Both the position numbers and the translations under genes were made by a program. From Tropicimonas aquimaris (GTDB lineage: Bacteria > Pseudomonadota > Alphaproteobacteria > Rhodobacterales > Rhodobacteraceae), in the NCBI RefSeq assembly GCF_042676185.1, contig NZ_JBHTJT010000006.1, forward strand, positions 124,001-188,000: 64,000 nucleotides of DNA, given 5' to 3'. The notes under the pieces are model-generated. The model made no database searches. It saw nothing but the letters and a program-made list of their open reading frames with translations, and was not told where the DNA came from. The stretch's first letter is position 1. Every line of letters starts with the position of its first letter. Shown here in pieces: positions 1 through 8,367 of the stretch.

Positions 1-335
1 TTGGTGTAGATGACGCGGGCTGTTCCGGCGTCATCGAAGGAGAGCACGCGGAACGGCAGATCGACGCCGGCGCGGATCTCGGACTCGAGAATCGGCGTGG
101 AAATCGCCGGATCGGAGAGGATCAGAACGCGCGACGGCCCCATCTCCGCGCCTGCACCTGCGGCGAGCCGGGCATGATCGATCTTAACGACCTCTGCCAG
201 CCCGCCGGCGGTCGCCGCTCCCTGAACCGCCTCGAGCGCGGCATCGACGCTCGCCTGCGTGCTCTCCTGTGCGGCCACCGGCCATGCCAGCGCCAGCGTG
301 ACCAGAAGGCCGGCGAGTGGTGTTCCAATCTGCAT
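1..335 (-). CDS. DUF302 domain protein, exported (3' end outside window)
   Basis: The gene reads leftward from an ATG at 335 and runs off the window edge, so only the first 111 codons are visible. The N-terminus is a signal peptide (MQIGTPLAGLLVTLALAWPV, then AAQ), which suggests a periplasmic protein cleaved near residue 22. The following segment, with KIDHARLAAGAG, GPSRVLILSDPAISTPI and VDLPFRVLSFDDAG, matches the pattern of DUF302 (TT1751-like) proteins as I remember them. Their biochemical role is not settled. It is divergent from prfC, with about 260 bases between the two starts. Domain call is fairly sure; function unknown. Confidence 0.7.
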   Translation of the reverse strand, partial: MQIGTPLAGLLVTLALAWPVAAQESTQASVDAALEAVQGAATAGGLAEVVKIDHARLAAGAGAEMGPSRVLILSDPAISTPILESEIRAGVDLPFRVLSFDDAGTARVIYT

Positions 336-595
336 CTCTGTCTCCTCCCGTGGGCCGCTTCACGAATGCCGCCTTGCCTGCACGGATATGCCGCGGGCAA
401 TGTGGCGCGCGCTCTCCCTGTCTTCTCTGCGAAAAAGTCTAGCGCGGAGTAATCGCCACTCAACGGGTCTGACGACGTGGCAAACGGCCTGGGTCCGCCC
501 TGCGCCCTCCGGCCAGCCCGTCATGACGACGTATCGAGGCCCAAGCCTTGCGGAACCAATTGCCCCCCGCGCACCCCTCGCCTATATGCGCGGTC

Positions 596-2203
596 ATGTT
601 GGACACGCGCACAAACCGCCCCGAACTGCCGCCCGAGATTGCCCGCCGCCGGACATTCGCGATCATCTCGCATCCCGACGCCGGCAAGACCACGCTGACG
701 GAAAAGTTCCTCCTGTATGGCGGCGCCATCCAGATGGCGGGACAGGTGCGCGCCAAGGGCGAGGCGCGACGGACGCGGTCGGACTTCATGCAGATGGAGA
801 AGGACCGCGGGATCTCGGTCAGCGCCTCGGCGATGTCGTTCGATTTCAAGACGTTCCGCTTCAACCTGGTGGACACGCCGGGCCACTCGGACTTCTCCGA
901 GGACACCTATCGCACGCTGACGGCGGTGGACGCGGCGATCATGGTGATCGACGGGGCCAAGGGCGTGGAGAGCCAGACGCAGAAGCTCTTCGAGGTCTGC
1001 CGGCTGCGCGACCTGCCGATCCTGACCTTCTGCAACAAGATGGACCGCGAGAGCCGCGACACTTTCGAGATCATCGACGAGATCCAGGAGATGCTGGCGA
1101 TCGACGTGACGCCGGCTTCCTGGCCCATCGGCAAGGGGCAGGACTTCATCGGCTGCTACGACATCCTGCGCGACCGGCTGGAGCTGATGGACCGCGCCGA
1201 CCGCAACAAGGTGGCCGAGAGCGTGGCCATCGAAGGGCTGAACGATCCGAAGCTGGCCGAGCTGGTGCCGGCGCACCTGCTGGAGGTGTTCCTGGAAGAA
1301 CTGGAGATGGCGAAGGAGCTTCTGCCGGAGCTCGATCCGCAATCCGTTCTCGAAGGGCACATGACGCCGATCTGGTTCGGCTCCGCGATCAACTCCTTCG
1401 GGGTGAAGGAGCTGATGGAAGGCATCGGCACCTACGGCCCCGAGCCGCAGGTGCAGCGCGCCGAGCCCCGCCAGATCGCGCCCGAGGAAACCAAGGTCGC
1501 GGGCTTCGTGTTCAAGGTGCAGGCCAACATGGACCCCAAGCACCGCGACCGCGTGGCCTTTGTCCGCATGGCATCGGGCCATTTCAAGCGCGGCATGAAG
1601 CTGACCCACGTCCGCACCAAGAAGCCGATGGCGGTGAGCAACCCGGTGCTGTTCCTCGCCTCCGACCGGGAACTGGCCGAGGAGGCCTGGGCCGGCGACA
1701 TCATCGGCATTCCGAACCACGGCCAGCTCCGGATCGGCGACACGCTGACCGAGGGCGAGGCGCTCAAGGTCACGGGCATCCCGAGCTTTGCGCCGGAGCT
1801 GCTGCAGAGCTGCCGGGCGGGCGACCCGATGAAGGCCAAGCACCTCGACAAGGCGCTGATGCAGTTCGCCGAGGAAGGCGCCGCCAAGGTCTTCAAGCCG
1901 TCGATTGGCTCGGGTTTCATCGTAGGCGTCGTCGGCGCGCTGCAGTTCGAGGTGCTGGCGAGCCGGATCGAGCTCGAATACGGCCTGCCGGTGCGCTTCG
2001 AGCCCTCGCAGTTCACCTCCGCCCGCTGGGTCACGGGGCCGAAGGACAAGGTCGACGCCTTCGCCAATGCCAACAAGGGTCACCTGGCCCATGACAACGA
2101 CGGCGACCTCGTCTACCTGACCCGCCTGCAATGGGACATCGATCGGATCGTGCGGGATTACCCGGACGTGAAACTCTCCGCGACCAAGGAGATGATGGTC
2201 TGA
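596..2203 (+). CDS. prfC: Peptide chain release factor 3
   Basis: RF3 is a translational GTPase that recycles RF1/RF2 from the ribosome after peptide release. The protein has the G1 motif SHPDAGKTTLTE near residue 25, the switch II motif DTPGHSDF and the G4 motif NKMDRE, followed by EF-Tu-like domain II and the RF3 C-terminal domain. I chose the ATG at 596 (535 residues, normal for RF3, beginning MLDTRTNRPELPPEI) over an upstream TTG at 548, which only adds a non-conserved extension. No clear Shine-Dalgarno is visible. Monocistronic as far as can be seen. Product call is very sure. Confidence 0.95.
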   Translation: MLDTRTNRPELPPEIARRRTFAIISHPDAGKTTLTEKFLLYGGAIQMAGQVRAKGEARRTRSDFMQMEKDRGISVSASAMSFDFKTFRFNLVDTPGHSDFSEDTYRTLTAVDAAIMVIDGAKGVESQTQKLFEVCRLRDLPILTFCNKMDRESRDTFEIIDEIQEMLAIDVTPASWPIGKGQDFIGCYDILRDRLELMDRADRNKVAESVAIEGLNDPKLAELVPAHLLEVFLEELEMAKELLPELDPQSVLEGHMTPIWFGSAINSFGVKELMEGIGTYGPEPQVQRAEPRQIAPEETKVAGFVFKVQANMDPKHRDRVAFVRMASGHFKRGMKLTHVRTKKPMAVSNPVLFLASDRELAEEAWAGDIIGIPNHGQLRIGDTLTEGEALKVTGIPSFAPELLQSCRAGDPMKAKHLDKALMQFAEEGAAKVFKPSIGSGFIVGVVGALQFEVLASRIELEYGLPVRFEPSQFTSARWVTGPKDKVDAFANANKGHLAHDNDGDLVYLTRLQWDIDRIVRDYPDVKLSATKEMMV

Positions 2204-2388
2204 TACCCTGACAGCGGGACCTCCCCCCGCGGAGCCTTGCATGAGATCGCCGACGAGTCTCTCCTTGGTAAAATTCGCTTTTTGGAATACGATTATCCTG
2301 CGTAGAACGATGCCAATCAGGCATCGAGAACAGGAGGTTGTTGGCTGCTTTTGAAGAGAGGAGCCAGGGTAATCGCGGGGGATCTGTC

Positions 2389-3234
2389 ATGGCGGAAAAG
2401 GGCGGCGGCTTTCAAAAGGGATTGCGGCTGCTTGGTCGCTGTATTCCAGGGACGAACCCGAAGACCTGGGTCTACCTCAATGTCGTGTACACGCCGCGGC
2501 GGTTTCTGAGGAACCTGTCATCCGGTTTCTAAAGAATGGACCACATCTACGAAGTGCTCCGCGCGTTCCGAGACGACTACGAGGGCAGCTTTTCTGTTCT
2601 GGAATTCGGCGTCGCGGATGGTTACGCATTCACCAAGAAACTCCATGCCGCCAGATACCTGAAGATGGAAAGCCGTGTGATGTTCCACGGCTTCGACACA
2701 TTCGAGGGCCTGCCGGATATCGACCAGGGCGCAGACGGTGCGCTCATTGAAGGCGACGACTGGGTGGCCGGGACCTACAAGGGGCGATACGACGAGCTTC
2801 AAAGCTACTGCGGCGCGAAGTACGGAAACTTCGAACTCCACAAGGGGCTGTTCGAAGACACGCTGACGAAAGACTTCCTGGCAACGCTGGAGGAATACCG
2901 CCCCGCGCTCATCTGGATCGACTGCGACCTCTACTCAAGCACGATTTCGGTGTTCAAACGACTGATCCCCTGGATTCCGACTGGGACAGTCATCTATTTC
3001 GACGACATCTACTATAATTTCAGTTCGCGCTTTACCGGCGAGATGCGGGCCGTTCACGAGATCAATCGCGGCGACTTCGGCAGCGGGATCGAACTCGTCC
3101 CAGACCGGTATTTAAGCTGGAATTCCAACAGACTGTACCGCTTCATCAATCTGGATGCGAAGTTCCAACACAAGCTGAAGGAGACCCGGCGCGATGACCT
3201 GCGGCTGCGTGGCGATGACTCTCCCTTCCCCTGA
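2389..3234 (+). pseudogene. SAM-dependent methyltransferase split by an in-frame TAA
   Basis: Two open segments lie in one reading frame, 2389-2529 and 2533-3234, separated only by a TAA at 2530-2532. The first begins MAEKGGGFQKG. The second begins RMDHIYEVLRAFRDDYEGSF and holds the SAM-binding motif SVLEFGVADGYAF, then FHGFDTFEGLPD, an acidic WIDCDLYSS strand and YFDDIYY, typical of class I methyltransferases of the TylF/MycF-like kind. Residues before the stop read SSGF and after it RMDHIYEV; from memory of related proteins a Tyr (FYRMDHIYEV) is expected there, so one base change TAC to TAA would explain the break. The ATG at 2536 has no ribosome binding site. Base composition is less GC-rich than the flanking genes, which hints at transfer. 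Substrate unknown. Confidence 0.6.
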
Positions 3235-3350
3235 GATGCCGGCAATAGCAGCCTTCCGGTTCTGGCACCGCACCGCCAGCAATTAGGCGGGGCGCTCAGG
3301 CTATGGTAGAGTTGTCTCAGTGCAAGTTCACTCATGGGGAGGAATGCGAT

Positions 3351-3780
3351 ATGGCCGAGATTCACAAGGGACAGTGTTTCTGCGGAGCTGTCGAGGTCGA
3401 GGTCAGTGGCGACCCGGCGGGAATGGGCTATTGCCATTGCGATAGCTGTCGCCACTGGTCGGCGGGCCCCGGTCAATGCTTTCACTCTCTGGGATCCGAA
3501 CGCGGTTAAGGTCGTGAAAGGCGAAGAGCACATCCGGCAGTACAACAAGACAGAGAACAGTGACCGCAAGTGGTGCAACCTCTTTGGCGGGCACATCATG
3601 GCTGGGCACCCCGGGCTGAACCTGATCGACATTTACGCGGCGATCCTGCCGAGCGTCGACTTCCAGCCCGGTGTGCACGTGAACTATGCCGACACTGTCC
3701 TGCCGATGCGGGACGGCCTGCCGAAGTTCAGGGATTTCCCGGCCGATTTCGGCGGCTCGGGCGAGGTCATGGCCGAATAG
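3351..3780 (+). pseudogene. GFA-family (glutathione-dependent formaldehyde-activating-like) protein, frameshifted
   Basis: The N-terminal part starts at an ATG at 3351 with GGGGAGG just upstream and encodes MAEIHKGQCFCGAVEVEVSG and CHCDSCRHWSAGP, the zinc-binding cysteine pattern of GFA/CENP-V-type proteins. This frame then diverges and stops at 3509. The rest of the domain (VNAFTLWDPNAVKVVKGEEH onward to GEVMAE) continues in another frame to a TAG at 3778. The switch point is the CCCC run at 3467-3470: removing one C restores AGPVNAFTLW. It is therefore a one-base insertion in a homopolymer, either a real mutation or a sequencing error. Family members bind small thiol adducts; substrate here is unknown. 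Confidence 0.7.
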
Positions 3781-3815
3781 CCGGGGTCGCCACGGGAGAG
3801 GTCCCCCGCCGCATC

Positions 3816-4457
3816 ATGCAGACAGCCAGCCCGACCGGGCACCGCCCACGCCAGAACCGCGTCCTGCCGACCGGCGAGATTGTCGCCATCCCGGAGCGCG
3901 GACTGCTGATGGGCAACCGGGGAATCCTGCATGACGCGGACGGTCGGTTGGGCGTCAGCCGCTGGAAACATCCGCACTGGATCTGCTGCGTTCTGTCGTT
4001 CAAGGAGCGACGGCGCGAGGTGATGGCGCCTGGGCGGTATACCGAGCTGTTCTTTTTGGACGAGGCGGTGGCGCTGGCGGCCGGGCACCGGCCCTGCGCC
4101 GAATGCCGGCGGCAGAATTACGTGCGATTTGGCGATGCCTGGGAGCGGGCCTTCGGACGGCGAGAGCGAGCGGCTGGGATCGACCGCAGGCTGCACTCCG
4201 ACCGGGTCGGCCAGGATAGAGGGCAGCGCCGGCACGCGGCGGCGCTCCATGACCTGCCCGATGGCGCAATGGTGTCGGATCGGGGCGCGGCTGCGCTTGT
4301 TCTGCAGGGGGCGCTGCGGCAGTTCTCGCCGGGCGGCTACGGCTCGCCGCAGACGAGACCGCCCGAGACCCGCGTCGAGGTTCTGACTCCGCGCGCGACG
4401 GTGGAGGTGCTCCGCGCCGGATACTACCCGCAGCTGCATCCCTCTGCATCGGTCTGA
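3816..4457 (+). CDS. Uncharacterised protein with CC and HRPCAECRR motifs
   Basis: The 213-residue product starts at ATG 3816 (MQTASPTGHRPRQNRVLPTG); a longer frame exists upstream but overlaps the preceding gene. I recognise the protein as of a kind seen in other Alphaproteobacteria but know no function. Visible features are a WICCVL pair of cysteines, a GHRPCAECRRQNYVRF block that could form a Cys-based metal site, and a C-terminal beta-like segment (RVEVLTPRATVEVLRAGYYP). No signal peptide or membrane segment. It follows the broken GFA gene by 35 bases on the same strand. Confidence 0.6.
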   Translation: MQTASPTGHRPRQNRVLPTGEIVAIPERGLLMGNRGILHDADGRLGVSRWKHPHWICCVLSFKERRREVMAPGRYTELFFLDEAVALAAGHRPCAECRRQNYVRFGDAWERAFGRRERAAGIDRRLHSDRVGQDRGQRRHAAALHDLPDGAMVSDRGAAALVLQGALRQFSPGGYGSPQTRPPETRVEVLTPRATVEVLRAGYYPQLHPSASV

Positions 4458-4536
4458 GTGTTTCCTCCCGGGCCACGGAGGAGTAGCGTTTGCCTGCCCG
4501 CTTTCCAGTGACCATTGCCGCAGTGACCCGAGAGTA

Positions 4537-5154
4537 ATGACCGACCCTTCCGCGCCACGCCCTCAGGCCACGCCGCCGCCGCTGGAGGCGATGTTGGAGG
4601 ACATTGCCGCGAGCGTCGGCAATCGCCAGGCGGTCCTGTTCGGCGAGATGCTGGACACGCTCGGGCGGCGGGGCTTCGGGCCGGTGCTGACGCTGGCTTC
4701 GGGCCTGACCCTGCTTCCGACGGGCATGGTCCCCATGGTGCCCGCGATCATGGGCGCGATCATGCTGACAACCTGCATCCAGATGCTGCGCGGGCGGCGC
4801 GAGATCTGGCTCCCGCCCTGGTTCTATCGCCGCCAGATCCCCGGACCGGTGATCCTGCATGCGCTCGACCGGGCCCGGCCGACCGCGATGCGGCTCGACC
4901 GGATGATCCGCCCGCACCTGGTGTGGCTTGCCCGGTCGCGGCTCGTCTCCTGGGCCGTGGCGCTCGTGGTGGCGGTGACCAGCCTCGCCATCATCGCGAT
5001 CGGCGCCATCCCGGGCCTGCCATTCCTGCTCGCGATCCACCCGCTTCTGTTCGGCATCGGACTGACCACCGGAGACGGGCGCTTCGTGGCAGCGGGGTTC
5101 GCGCTGTTCCTGCCGGCCGCCTGGGGCGCCCTCTGGCTGGCGGGGCTGGCCTGA
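4537..5154 (+). CDS. ExoD-family membrane protein
   Basis: This 205-residue protein matches the exopolysaccharide synthesis ExoD family. It has a soluble N-terminal helix region (LEAMLEDIAASVGNRQAVLFGEML), then hydrophobic stretches around residues 55-85 (VLTLASGLTLLPTGMVPMVP) and 140-200 (LVSWAVALVVAVTSLAIIAI, FVAAGFALFLPAAWGALWLA). The PTGMVPMVPAIMG segment is the family's typical proline-rich membrane hairpin. ExoD was named from a Sinorhizobium exopolysaccharide and alkali-sensitivity phenotype; the molecular role is unclear. It stands alone here, not beside polysaccharide genes. Confidence 0.75.
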   Translation: MTDPSAPRPQATPPPLEAMLEDIAASVGNRQAVLFGEMLDTLGRRGFGPVLTLASGLTLLPTGMVPMVPAIMGAIMLTTCIQMLRGRREIWLPPWFYRRQIPGPVILHALDRARPTAMRLDRMIRPHLVWLARSRLVSWAVALVVAVTSLAIIAIGAIPGLPFLLAIHPLLFGIGLTTGDGRFVAAGFALFLPAAWGALWLAGLA

Positions 5155-5279
5155 AGCGGCGCGCAGCAGCCCCTTGCGTCCTTGCGACGCTTGACGGGCT
5201 GACCGGCCGGACCAAGCTGAGCCTCGGGAAAACCGAATTACCGGAACGCGAATTCATCTCGAGAAAAAGGTTGGACTCC

Positions 5280-6392
5280 ATGACATTCAGGATCGCGAAA
5301 CACCTCCTGGCGGCCACGGCCATCGCCGCGTTCGGCCTGACGAGCACCGCCGACGCCTGCACCGGGATCACGCTGCATGCCATGGACGGCGCGTCGGTCT
5401 ACGGGCGGACGATGGAATGGGGGGCATTCGATCTCCACTCCCGCGTGATGCTGCTGCCACGCGGCCATGCCTTCAGCTCCGATCTCGGAGAGGGTATGAC
5501 CGGCAGGACCTGGACAGGTCGCTACGGGCTGGTCGCGCTGGACGGTCTGGAACGGCCGCTCGCGCTCGACGGAATGAACGAAGCCGGGCTGACGCTCGGA
5601 GCATTCTACCATCCCGGGTTCGCGGAGTACGCCCCCATCGAACCCGATCGGCAGGCCGAGGCACTGAACCCCCTCGACGTCGGCAACTTCATCCTGAGCA
5701 GTTTCGGCAGCATCGCCGAGGTGCGCGAGCGGGTGGGCGAGCTGCACGTGGTCGCGGCGGTGGAGCCGGTGCTTGGCTTTCCCGCGCCGCTGCACTTCCT
5801 GCTGACCGATCCGACCGGCGAGGCGCTGGTGATTGAGTTCCGCGGCGGTCAGGCCGTGACTTTCGAGGCGCCGCTGGGCGTTCTGACCAACGCACCGACA
5901 TACGACTGGCACATGACCAACCTGCGCAACTTCGTGAATCTCTCGCCGGTGGCGCTGCCCGGGGTCAGCATCGGCGAGATCGATTTTACACCGCTCGGAG
6001 CAGGCAGCGGCATGAAGGGCCTGCCGGGCGACTTCACCCCGCCCTCCCGCTTCGTCCGGGCGGTCGCCTTCAGTGCGACGGCGCGGCCGACGGAAGACGG
6101 ACCGGAAACGATCTACGAGGTGTTCCGGATCCTCGACAACTTCAACCTGCCGCTTGGCGGCGCAGAGGGTTCGGACGTGGTCGGCGAGATCGACGCGATG
6201 CGCTCGGCAACGATCTGGACCACGGCGATGGATACCAGGAACCGGGTGCTCTACTATCACACACAGCACAACCGGCGGGTCCGGATGCTCGACCTGGGCA
6301 AGATCGATTTCGAGACCCTTGCAGCCCCCGTCTTCCTGCCGCTCGACCGCGAAAGGCAGCAGGACATCGAAGAACTTACGCTGCCGAATTGA
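5280..6392 (+). CDS. Exported choloylglycine-hydrolase-family (linear amide C-N) hydrolase
   Basis: An N-terminal-nucleophile amidase related to penicillin V acylase and bile salt hydrolase. The 370-residue precursor begins MTFRIAKHLLAATAIAAFGL followed by TSTADA and then Cys27, so signal peptidase cleavage after ADA would directly expose the catalytic Cys in the periplasm. Counting from that Cys, Arg17 is in the YGRTMEWG motif, at the position of the conserved substrate-contacting Arg; the usual Asp20 is Glu. NEAGLTLGAF and TNAPTYDWHM contain the expected Asn-rich active-site segments. Natural substrate is unknown; N-acyl-homoserine lactones have been reported for some relatives. Start supported by the signal peptide. 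Confidence 0.85.
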   Translation: MTFRIAKHLLAATAIAAFGLTSTADACTGITLHAMDGASVYGRTMEWGAFDLHSRVMLLPRGHAFSSDLGEGMTGRTWTGRYGLVALDGLERPLALDGMNEAGLTLGAFYHPGFAEYAPIEPDRQAEALNPLDVGNFILSSFGSIAEVRERVGELHVVAAVEPVLGFPAPLHFLLTDPTGEALVIEFRGGQAVTFEAPLGVLTNAPTYDWHMTNLRNFVNLSPVALPGVSIGEIDFTPLGAGSGMKGLPGDFTPPSRFVRAVAFSATARPTEDGPETIYEVFRILDNFNLPLGGAEGSDVVGEIDAMRSATIWTTAMDTRNRVLYYHTQHNRRVRMLDLGKIDFETLAAPVFLPLDRERQQDIEELTLPN

Positions 6393-6593
6393 TCCCGCTT
6401 GCCGAATTCGGGCCGGTGCCCCGGTGGGCGAAACGCAGCGCGAATGGCTCCGCCTGCCGGCCAAGTTGACGCTGAGTGGAACCTGAGGTACACGGACGCA
6501 GTCCGCGAGCCGCGCGGACCAGAGACGCCGGGGCGTGAGATCGTACGTCCCAACCACTAGCTGCCCTTCCCGGGCCGCCTACACTGGACGTAT

Positions 6594-8054
6594 ATGACAA
6601 AGTTTTCTGACCTCAGCCTTGACCCCAAGGTACTCAAAGCCATCGAAGAAACCGGGTACGAGACCCCTACCCCGATCCAGGCGGGCGCGATTCCACCGGC
6701 TCTGGAGGGAAAGGACGTGCTCGGCATCGCCCAGACGGGCACCGGCAAGACCGCCTCGTTCACCCTGCCGATGATCACGCTGCTGGGCCGTGGCCGGGCG
6801 CGGGCGCGGATGCCGCGCTCCCTTGTGCTGGCCCCGACGCGGGAACTGGCCGCGCAGGTCGCCGAGAACTTTGACGCCTATGCCAAATACACCCGCCTCA
6901 CCAAGGCGCTGCTGATCGGCGGAGTGTCCTTCGGCGAGCAGGACAAGCTCATCGACAAGGGTGTCGACGTGCTGATCGCCACCCCGGGCCGCCTGCTCGA
7001 CCATTTCGAGCGCGGCAAGCTGCTGCTGACCGGCGTTCAGGTGATGGTGGTCGACGAGGCCGACCGGATGCTCGACATGGGCTTCATCCCGGACATCGAG
7101 CGTATCTTCCAGCTCACGCCCTTCACCCGTCAGACCCTGTTCTTCTCGGCCACCATGCCGCCGGAGATCGAACGGCTGACCAGCACCTTCCTGCACGCCC
7201 CGGTGAAAATCGAGGTCGCCCGACAGGCCACCACGTCCGAGACGATCACGCAGGGGTTGGTTCAGTTCAAACCCTCCCGGCGGGACCGTACGGCCAGCGA
7301 GAAGCGCGCCATGCTGCGCTCCCTGATCGAGAGTGAGGGCGAGAAGTTCCGCAACGCGATCATCTTCTGCAACCGCAAGGTGGACGTGGATGTCGTCGCC
7401 AAGTCGCTGAAGAAGCACGGCTACAACGCCGAGCCCATTCACGGGGACCTGGACCAGTCGCACCGGACGCGGACACTGGATGGGTTCCGCGACGGATCCA
7501 TCAAGCTCCTGGTGGCCTCCGACGTGGCCGCCCGCGGCCTCGACATCCCGAACGTAAGCCACGTGTTCAACTTCGACGTGCCGAATCACGCAGAGGACTA
7601 TGTGCACCGGATCGGACGGACCGGCCGCGCCGGCCGCGAGGGCACGACCTTCATGATCGCCACGCCCGCCGACGACAAGTCGCTGGCCGCGATCGAGGCC
7701 ATGGTGAAGCAGGAGATCCCGCGGATCGAGGCACCGGAACTGCCCGCCTCGGAGCGCCGCGCCACCGGCCGGTCGAAGGACGAGGCCGCCGAATCGACCT
7801 CGGAGCGCCCGAGACGGAGCCGCTCCGTGTCGCGGCGCAGCGACAGCCGCCGCGCCGAGTCGGCCTCGCCGGAGGTAAGCGACCGGGAGACCGCGACCGA
7901 GGCCGCGACGCCACCGGCCCAGTCCGAGACCGAGGCCAGCCCCAGCGAGCGCCGCAACACGCGCTCCCGCCGTGGCAGCGCCCGCGAGGACAAGAACGGC
8001 GTCGTCGGCATGGGCGACCACGTGCCAGATTTCATCCTGCGCTCCTTCGCCTGA
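6594..8054 (+). CDS. rhlE: DEAD-box RNA helicase, RhlE type
   Basis: An ATP-dependent RNA helicase of 486 residues. Visible motifs in order are the Q motif (GYETPTPIQAGAIPPALEG), motif I AQTGTGKT, Ia PTRELAAQ, II VDEADRML, III SAT, IV IIFCNRK, V ASDVAARGLDIP and VI HRIGRTGRAG. The last 110 residues are a low-complexity Arg/Ser/Glu tail, as in RhlE proteins that act on ribosome assembly or mRNA decay, ending in a hydrophobic VPDFILRSFA. Start is the ATG at 6594, giving the compact RhlE N-terminus (MTKFSDLSLDPKVLKAIEET). It appears to be monocistronic; the 200 bases before it hold no obvious gene. Confidence 0.92.
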   Translation: MTKFSDLSLDPKVLKAIEETGYETPTPIQAGAIPPALEGKDVLGIAQTGTGKTASFTLPMITLLGRGRARARMPRSLVLAPTRELAAQVAENFDAYAKYTRLTKALLIGGVSFGEQDKLIDKGVDVLIATPGRLLDHFERGKLLLTGVQVMVVDEADRMLDMGFIPDIERIFQLTPFTRQTLFFSATMPPEIERLTSTFLHAPVKIEVARQATTSETITQGLVQFKPSRRDRTASEKRAMLRSLIESEGEKFRNAIIFCNRKVDVDVVAKSLKKHGYNAEPIHGDLDQSHRTRTLDGFRDGSIKLLVASDVAARGLDIPNVSHVFNFDVPNHAEDYVHRIGRTGRAGREGTTFMIATPADDKSLAAIEAMVKQEIPRIEAPELPASERRATGRSKDEAAESTSERPRRSRSVSRRSDSRRAESASPEVSDRETATEAATPPAQSETEASPSERRNTRSRRGSAREDKNGVVGMGDHVPDFILRSFA

Positions 8055-8132
8055 CACCGGCAGCGGGCTCCGGCCCATCTACCCCTTGGATTCTCTCGCC
8101 CGGCTCCGTCTGAACGACAGGTCCGGTCTTCT

Positions 8133-8205
8133 CGTGTGTCCCAGCACACGGTCCCGGCACGCGTCAGCGTGCCACGCCCAACGGGAGGAAGGCATCTGCG
8201 ATGCC
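8133..8205 (+). other. Three consecutive stem-loops between rhlE and selD
   Basis: The 313-base gap between rhlE and selD (8055-8367) holds no gene. It contains three perfect short hairpins in 73 bases: CGTGTG-TCCCAG-CACACG at 8133-8150, GGCACGC-GTCA-GCGTGCC at 8156-8173 and GGCATC-TGC-GATGCC at 8191-8205. None is followed by a T tract on the plus strand, so these are not classical terminators. They lie downstream of rhlE and upstream of a possible selD promoter, so a 3' UTR structure or a small RNA are both possible. Confidence 0.5.
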
Positions 8206-8241
8206 TGACGAGCGGCGGGAGCCCTGCGGCCCCGTCGCGCG

Positions 8242-8271
8242 TTGACAGCCCCTCCCCCCGAGGTCTAGTCC
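8242..8271 (+). promoter_or_regulatory. Possible selD promoter
   Basis: TTGACA at 8242-8247 is a perfect -35 hexamer. With an 18-base spacer it is followed by the weak -10 candidate TAGTCC at 8266-8271. The selD ATG lies about 97 bases further on. The weak -10 makes this tentative. Confidence 0.35.
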
Positions 8272-8367
8272 GTTGCCGCCCCGCACGCCTCCTGCGCGCC
8301 GGGCCCGCATCCCCCCCCGGCTGCCCTCAACTTCAACGGACAGCCCCAGCCACCAGAGGCTTCCCGC

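Noticed and set aside
259..2094. Long plus-strand open frame over prfC (611 codons)
   Set aside because: It is the shifted frame of prfC with Arg/Pro/Gly-rich composition caused by high GC; prfC matches a known family.
8055..8367. tRNA-Sec (selC) gene upstream of selD
   Set aside because: I looked for a TTCAA-type anticodon loop, a GGTTCGA T-arm and a CCA end on both strands and found none; the hairpins present do not form a cloverleaf.
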